NCBI GenBank assembly: GCA_029204225.1
Contig: CM055102.1
Span: 5,952,197 to 6,016,196 of the forward strand
Length of the DNA stretch: 64,000 nucleotides
Origin: Diphasiastrum complanatum
Lineage: Eukaryota > Streptophyta > Lycopodiopsida > Lycopodiales > Lycopodiaceae
Reading direction: 5' to 3'
The notes beneath the pieces were generated by a model. It did no database searches. It saw only the letters and a list, made by a program, of their open reading frames with translations, and had not been told where the DNA came from. Both the position numbers and the translations under genes were made by a program. Numbering within the stretch: position 1 is the stretch's first letter; every line of letters begins with the position of its first letter. This document shows, one piece after another, positions 57,278 through 64,000 of the stretch.

Positions 57278-57483
57278 AACAACTACTTTTCAAGCACTGC
57301 ATGACAGATCCACGCAGTGCATTGGCGTGAGAGAAATACAGTTCTCTCACGAATCGTGTCTCGCTTACTAGCGAACTTCTGGATCTGTAGATCCTCTACA
57401 AAAATGTCTCGCACGCAGGCGGACATGTATTCTGTATTTTTCGTCTTCTGACTTCTTGTCTTTTTTTACAATATTATGCATCA

Positions 57484-60188
57484 AACAAAAATTATATAGT
57501 TCGCAAATTTTTTTGTGTCGTGTCGTGTAACTTACAAATTAGAAAGATTAAACATCTACAACTAATCGCGAATTACAAGAGTGGCAGATTAGCCACGATC
57601 TAGAATACTTCTGCTGATGTCATGATATGTGACCAAATATTTGTACCCCATGGTACTTGGCTGATCTTCTTGGCCGTTCGTGGAGCAAGAAAGATTTTGT
57701 GTCGCCAAACAATTTCGTGTCGTGTGTCAGGAAATTGTTTGCGAACAATTTTGTTAATTGTGTCTTTTTTTGTCAAAATTTGTGTGGTACGTCTGGTGTT
57801 GCTTAATAGTGTTCATAACACTATAGCAGGGGTTTTGGTATGATTATGAAGCCAGTCATTGGGTTTCTAGTTCGGATATTGCCATAGATTATACTAGAAG
57901 GTAACTTAAGTTTGAATCCATTCACCTCATAAGGAGTCCATCTCAAATATTCTTTTTAATGATATAAATGTTCTTCATTTACTAGTTCTTGTATTCTCTC
58001 CAATCAAGCAAACTTAATTTTATTCAATCTTTGATGCAATTGCCATGATTTATCTACGAAAGCTTGACCATCTTTTTCAATGGTTTTATCATGATAATGT
58101 ATGTGGTTTTGGAAATATATAATATACATATAGCTCTAATGGTGTTTTTCAACCACTTTGAGCGGTAGCTTTTCCATGTTTTTCAATGGATCAGCAATAT
58201 GGGATTTATTATGCTTGTAAATTGCCATTATGTTTGTTAAGCATAGAGCATATTCGGTAAACCAAAACAGAAACTGAAATCTATTTTATGTTGACTGTTT
58301 TTTCACCTCAGACAATAAATTAGTGAATTATTAATGACTGTAAAACTATATTTCTTACTGCAGAAGGTAAATCCATTAGTCATCTTTTACTGCATTACAC
58401 ATTTAGTATAAATAGACTGATCAGATTCCATTCTTTAATTCCATTCATAACCATTGAAATAATATACTGAATAACATTTACTCATCTTCTATATGTATTA
58501 TGAAGTGAATTAAGATGAGTCAAAACAGAGATGAGCAATAAAAATTACCTCAGTCTTTTTACTTTGACTTAAGTTTCAAGGGCATGTCCACAGGTTAAGG
58601 GATCTTCAGCAGGTCTGGTTCAATATGTACTTCATTGTTTCAAAGTGACTTTGAATATTTTCTGTGAATGTACTAAAGTCCTTTCAAACTGCATGTCTCC
58701 ATCTTTTATTTGTCGGGTCATCTTCTTCACCTTTCCATGAATCGAATGAGAGAGAGATAAATCAATGGACAAAGATATGAAAAGAGAGAGATCAGAGAGC
58801 GCGACTGTGAGAGAGACAACGAGAGACAGAGTGGCAGATCTGCGGCTGTAGGAAGAAAGATAGAGAGATGCGCAGGTAGATAGATGGAGAGCAGGTGCGC
58901 AGACAGATGGAGAGCGCAGTAGGATGAGGAAGGAGAGAGATATGGAGCAACTCAGAGAGAGATGGAGGTGTAGCGACTAAGAGAATGAGGGAAGGTAGCA
59001 ATTTCAGAGAGGGGAAGATGTAGAACAATGATTGTTTTAAAGGGAATGGATGGATACGCTACATGAGAGAGAGATGAAGGTCAGTCCATTGCATCAAAAA
59101 GGAATATGAAAGTTTGACAACAATTTCAGACAGAGGCTAAAGCCTGACCAGCGATTTCAGACAGAGATTAAGTCTGACCAGTGATGAAGCAGTAGGCAAG
59201 AGCGCAGACAGATCTACATGAAATGTCTTCTTCACATGATCATAGTTCCAAAATCGATCATACTATCCAATCTCTCTACATCACCAGAACGACCTCCGAA
59301 TGCCTCATCCCCCTTCTCCTTGCGTGGGAGAAAATGGTTTGAAAGGCCATCCTCTTCAAAACACCACAATCTCTCCTTCTCCCTTGAATCCGATCCACTA
59401 AATTCCATTCTACGAATTATCATAAAAATTTCCATATCCGTTGGACATGTGTCCATAGCAAATTGGATGTTTTCCGAATCATCCAAAAGACCATAGTGGA
59501 AACTCTGCTCCACTGACCATTCGAAGTGTCTCTACTTCATAACCACCCTTTATTGAAGGGCAAAATGCATTCATAATTGTCTTATGAGTCTTCATATTGA
59601 CACAACTCTTTTATAAACTATTTTGGCCTCAAGAACCATTTTCCTTTCATGCTTTGAACTACTTTCAAGATACAGGTACATGGACGATTTATGTCTCCAA
59701 GAAATTAACTGACATCCATTTTATTTTCACATACCCTAACTTAGTGCTTTATATTCTCAACTATTATTCCCAAATGGAACTCGAATAATCTTCTGTGAGC
59801 AATCAACAATTGCTTCTCAATTGAAACTTCATGAAGACAATATAATCCTCGCCACCGCAAATCGTCTGATCATCATGTTTTGCAATGCAATAAAGACTTT
59901 CATTATTTGCTCATTGATTTCAATTTGAGAATCGACATAGTACTTTAAATTGGCAATTTTGAACTGGCAATTTCTGTCCTGTTCTTTACTTAGACATTTT
60001 GAATCATAAACTGCTCGTCATTAGAAACTGTGACTGAACGTCCTTTTGTCTTCATGACCATTAACCTTAGGACATTCCTTAATCTTCAAAAGAGTATTAT
60101 TTGTGATGATCGTTGATTCAATTGTTGTATTTTCGTTGATTGGTTGTCTTCGTCTTGAACTGAACTTTGAGTGTCGTTGTTTGCAGGA
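57484..60188. other. Unassigned region, no gene recognised
   Basis: 57484-57840 has GTGTCGTGTCGTG and AATTGTTTGCGAAC words like the copia F LTR and may be more LTR debris. The remainder is AT-rich with short ORFs on both strands. 58741-58990 is purine-rich (GAGAGA, GATGGAGAG) low-complexity DNA. A 37-bp piece at 58565-58601 resembles the ends of the element at 60189. Confidence 0.5.
58565..58601. repeat. Isolated end-sequence related to the 60189-62318 element
   Basis: TGACTTAAGTTTCAAGGGCA followed by TGTCCACAGGTTAAGGG. It matches the right terminal repeat of the element, with differences. Confidence 0.7.
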
Positions 60189-62318
60189 CCCTTAGCCTTT
60201 GGACCTTTCCTTGAAACTTAAGTCAGTGCCTTAAAGGTACCTGGGCATCTTTTATTAATCATGATACAAATAAGATACATTGATCAATTACAACATGGCA
60301 AACAATGGCCATTAACAACTATAGATATTTTTGTCCATCAGAGTCACTTATAAGTATTGCTATTTAACAAACTTATTAAAAATAGTAAAGTTTTAAAAAT
60401 AGCTCTAATTCTTCTGATATAACTGTCATTTGACGACTTGATACATTTGAACATGCCATAGAATTTCATAGCTACTCTTTAACATAGCCACTTTCGTACA
60501 TCAGTAAAAAGTGGCATAATAGCAGATTTTGCACATATGAGATACATCTAGCACAGTTTCTTTTAGAAAATTAGCATCAATGATTGTAGTTGCTGAAATT
60601 TTGAAATTTTGACCAGAAAAATGCACAACATGTTTTCCCCCCACTTAAATGTGAAGCATCCCCGCGAACAGAGGGAATAGTCTTTGACATTTGATTTTGT
60701 ATCATAAAGCCATTGATTTAGCCTGACGATCTTTTCATCTTTTCAACATTTCAAGGTTTTCTTCGTCAATTAATGGGCTCAGCACACAATATAGTGTGAT
60801 GCTAACCATTATTATTCAGGAGCATAAATCCAAAGGCCATTGATTCAGCCTTTAGATCTTTCAGCAACATTGTCTTTATCCAGAATGAAAATCCTGCATT
60901 ACATCCAGCCCGTGTCTATAGAAAATATGCTCCCACTCCCATCAAATCATAATGTAATGCTTAATGCAATCTTCATTGTCGTAACAAGATATGAATGCAG
61001 TTTCTTAGCTTTGTGTCTAGGTCTTCATATAATGTAGTGTGTGCAATGCAACTGGTTCTAAAAGTTGGACTTTCGTCATTCACATTGTGAATATCTCTCT
61101 CTCATAAAAATCTATTCACTTCTTATATAATACATAGTTTTTTTTAAAGCAAATGTTCATGCTATACCTCACGTTTCTACTCTCATAGATAGATTTTGAA
61201 TTGAGATCTAATATTTTATATTCTTACAAAAGAAAATCTATGATCCAATCATATCTCTCAAGACTTTATGAACAACAAAATGAAAAACACTCATCATATT
61301 CTCTCACTCATTTTTCCACTCATCACTCAAAAGATCTCACAAATATTCTCAATAAAAGATCCAAGATGGTCTTCAGCAACAACAGATGTCTTTGACATAG
61401 ATCCATGATCATCAATAGGTGTTTTTTTTTCTTTTCTTTTCCTTCACTCACCTCCCCACTGGTAATGTTTTATCCATTCTCATCTTCATTTTTCCTCTCA
61501 ATACCACCCTCATGACACTATTCAACAAAAATGCCCATCCCACGTACTAGAACATTTCATCCCATCTGAAGATCAATGCATAATGCAAGTAGACATGAAA
61601 TGCAAGGTCTCAGATTTTTCATCAGATGGATGCATACACCACTGTGTCTAATTGATGCAAGTGTAATGTGTGTGGATATTTTACCTCCAATCTTCATATA
61701 GAGTGTATCACCTTCCAAGATGTATATTATATCCTTCTCAAATAAGATGAAATATTTTTCTCAAGATAGCCTCTCACACATTTGTGTCATAAAAATAAAG
61801 TTAGTTGTTCAATTGGTAGTCGAACCACTAGTTTCTCCTTACTATAAGCTTAAAAAATAAAAGTATTTGATAGATATGGCAAATTGAGTTTGTAAAAATA
61901 TAATCATTGAAATCTGTGCATCTCGTCCATAAACACACACTATATTTGAATTTGTATTGGATCCTACATTCAAGCTGTCATTGCATATTGTATATTCTAT
62001 TAAAACCATATTTTCATAGGCTGCTCATATATATTTCAAACATGAAGTTCACATTGATATGTAAATTTCTTAATCCTCCATTCACATATTAAAATATGTT
62101 GCCAAATTATGTGTCTAGTTGATTAAGGTAACAACTTTGAATGATAGTCATTTTTCTAAATAATCTCATTGTCGACAGTTGCTAAGTAGTTTTATTAAAT
62201 GACAATTTTTCGCCATATTGTAATGATGAAATGTACTTTATATCATGATTAATAAAAGATGCCCAGGTACCATTAAGGCACTGACTTAAGTTTCAAGGAA
62301 AGGTCCTAAGGTTAAGGG
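60189..62318. mobile_element. 2.13-kb element with 78-bp terminal inverted repeats
   Basis: The left end 60189-60266 (CCCTTAGCCTTTGGACC to TTAATCATGATA) equals the reverse complement of 62241-62318 at 75 of 78 positions. Weaker similarity continues about 50 bp inwards. The interior is AT-rich with no ORF over 65 codons, so it encodes no transposase. Long inverted repeats suggest a Mutator-like or similar non-autonomous DNA element. Flanks TTTGCAGGA and TTCGACGAC do not make a convincing target duplication, so superfamily is open. Confidence 0.75.
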
Positions 62319-64000
62319 TTCGACGACGATCAGTTGCGGTTTCCAGTGGAGAGCAGTTTGTGACTTAAAAAATCTTGTTACTGGAAGAAGTGAAATGAAA
62401 ATGGCAGTTAAAAAAAATTGTTGATGCAAAGTACAGTGCACACTTACAAATCAAACTTGTTGGGTTGATGTTAGACAAGTTTTCCGAGTTCGAAATATTG
62501 ATATTTTGGTGATTTTCCTTGGTGGGGATGATGGTTGATTATACTGAGTGTCGGTTTGTATGCAATGCTGGGTTGCCAGTTTTATGATGGTTCGTGTTGA
62601 ATACGAAGTCACGGATAACACAGGCAAATGGAAGGAATGGTGATACCTATGGGACAGTTCGACATCAGGGGGAAAATCGGAGTTTCAAAAACCCGAAACT
62701 GGGAAAATGGTTTTGGAGGTCAAAATGTTCAAGATAGGCCTTTAGTGAAAAGTTAGTTATGAGGCACCTCCTATCTCACCTGAAGAAGGCAGGGAAATAG
62801 GAAAGAAGAACGGGTGCATTCTACGTAAAGGAGAGAAGAGATTAGAGACTGTTCATGCAAGAACTGTGTCAAGAGAGATGATCAGAGAGCAGTCAGTCCC
62901 TCAGATTTCCATTGTGGAAGCAACCCAATGTACTCATTGCTTAATGTTTGAAGTAAATACATACTGAATCTTTGTGTGAAACTAAAGTGCAGATTGATCT
63001 TTTTGCAATTTGTTTACAGCCGTGGTGAACCAGATCTGATGGCGGTTGTTGCACTAAATCTGAATCCTATTGGACAGTTGAAATGTGGGGTAGTGTGAAG
63101 GACTACTTTGCTTGTTGTCGCTCTGAACGGAATAGCTATGGATTAGCTTTATGCGTCTGAAATCTGCCATGAACTGAGAAAATACTTCCGTGAAGTCCAT
63201 CGCTGCTTCTGTGGAAGAAGAATCTGATTTTGAAGAGATCATTGCTGCCCTGTTCAACAGAAGACAGAAGATTGTAGACAGCCGCTCCATTCTTGACAGA
63301 TTGTAGACAGCCGCTGCAGATTATTAGAGCATAGGTGACTGTCTGCTGTGATTTAGGTGCATATAGGAGAGATGAGTGCAGATGGCCGATGAGTAGGAGG
63401 TGCAGAGGCGTGAAGCCCGTTCCAGAGAAGAAGCTGTGGCCAGACTTGATCCAAACGGCCGTGTGTAGTGCATGCGACAGAGAAGAGTTACCATCGATCT
63501 TTTTCTTGACTGGGGAGCGACCCATTGCACCGCTAAGAGAGAGAAAGGGCCGTTCCACCATCGCGACCCAGCCCGCGCTTATTTATGGGTTGGGTGAGAG
63601 AGACTACCCGGTAAAGATATTAATGGAACCAGCACTTTGGGAGTAAAGTATGTGGGCTAAGAGAAATGCAGAGTGACTCCAAAGTTGAAGAAAAGACCTT
63701 AGCCTATGGACAGTCTCCTTGAAATTTAAGTCAGAGCATAAGGATCTGAGGTGAAATCATTTACCTTTTTACTGTATTTTTTTGGTTAATCATTTGGTTA
63801 AGCATGTAGACTTGTTTTTTTCGGTTATTATGAATACTAAGTATCTGTTTTTATGAACCTAAAAAAAATTGGATTCATGTGCTCATATTGAATCTATAAC
63901 CCAGAGTATACTATAAATGGTATGTTTTTACAATCTAATGAATTACAGATTTACCTTCTGTTGTAAAAACATCAGAAAATAAAGAACAATTAGATTCTGT
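62319..64000. other. Unassigned region at the window end
   Basis: Short ORFs only, none with a known domain. A GATTGTAGACAGCCGCT word recurs at 63270 and 63299. The sequence near 62930-62990 (GTTTGAAGTAAATACATAC, TGAATCTTTGTG) looks like transcript-end or LTR sequence, but no partner was found. Confidence 0.4.
63697..63733. repeat. Second isolated end-sequence related to the 60189-62318 element
   Basis: CCTTAGCCTATGGACAGTCT then CCTTGAAATTTAAGTCA, orientation of the left terminal repeat. Forms a loose inverted pair with 58565-58601, pointing away from it. Confidence 0.7.

Larger units (their letters stand above)
53703..57483 (-). mobile_element. 5' LTR of copia F, split by copia C
   Basis: The left part 53703-54399 starts TGATGCGAAAAATG and the right part 57278-57483 ends TTATGCATCA, so the LTR has TGATGC...GCATCA ends and would be about 903 bp. 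Copia C (54400-57277) fills the gap. The part 53830-54170 is rich in ACGAA words. Confidence 0.65.

Noticed and set aside
59218-59513. Overlapping ORFs of about 92 codons on both strands
   Set aside because: Shadow frames of each other without family resemblance; kept as unassigned sequence.
63136-63561. 141-codon minus-strand ORF near the right end
   Set aside because: No recognisable domain, overlapping ORFs on both strands and no splice or repeat support.

Overview
The window looks like nuclear DNA of a seed plant. It is AT-rich and intron-bearing, holds one plant-type F-box gene, and is otherwise built from nested plant LTR retrotransposons. I cannot name the species. There are many old, deleted and frameshifted Ty1/copia copies, which suggests a large, repeat-rich genome. 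I saw no bacterial operons, organelle genes, rRNA, tRNA or CRISPR array.

Layout. 1-1650: 3' end of a copia element (A1). 1651-3906: first copy of a duplicated locus carrying an unrecognised acidic-protein exon, with two small foldback/TIR insertions. 3907-6413: a minus-strand copia (D) with LTR, PBS and gag. 6417-6838: an inverted Gypsy LTR fragment. 6870-11328: a decayed Ty3/gypsy pol with an extra 3' ORF. 11329-14137: copia E1, its gag rearranged into a hairpin, joined to a B-type copia fragment (14138-15138). 15139-17121: a Gypsy-type LTR plus gag. 17122-25454: the least transposon-dense part, with a single-exon F-box gene on the minus strand (20688-21755). 25455-26968: copia E-type LTR split by a 765-bp hAT-like element with an 8-bp target duplication. 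27787-30375: second copy of the duplicated locus. 31225-33594: three truncated minus-strand copia pieces. 33611-38130: the best-preserved element (M), with two LTRs, a PBS, a polypurine tract, an AGAAG target duplication and an open gag, but no reverse transcriptase. 38131-43598: copia G tail and copia A2. 44700-48660: a copia protease fragment and copia E2. 48785-53362: copia B, with both LTRs and RT-RNase H but no gag. 53363-57483: copia F, whose LTR is split by copia C. 57484-64000: low-gene sequence with a 2.13-kb element bounded by 78-bp terminal inverted repeats.

How it fits together. The only cellular gene I can name is an AUF1-type F-box gene, a likely substrate receptor of an SCF ubiquitin ligase. 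Everything else is mobile DNA or its debris. The elements carry complementary losses: M keeps gag and protease but not RT; B keeps RT-RNase H but not gag; C keeps gag fused to the last codons of pol. Nesting order can be read directly in several places: C inside the F LTR, M inside G, the hAT-like element inside an E LTR, and E2 inside an older protease fragment.
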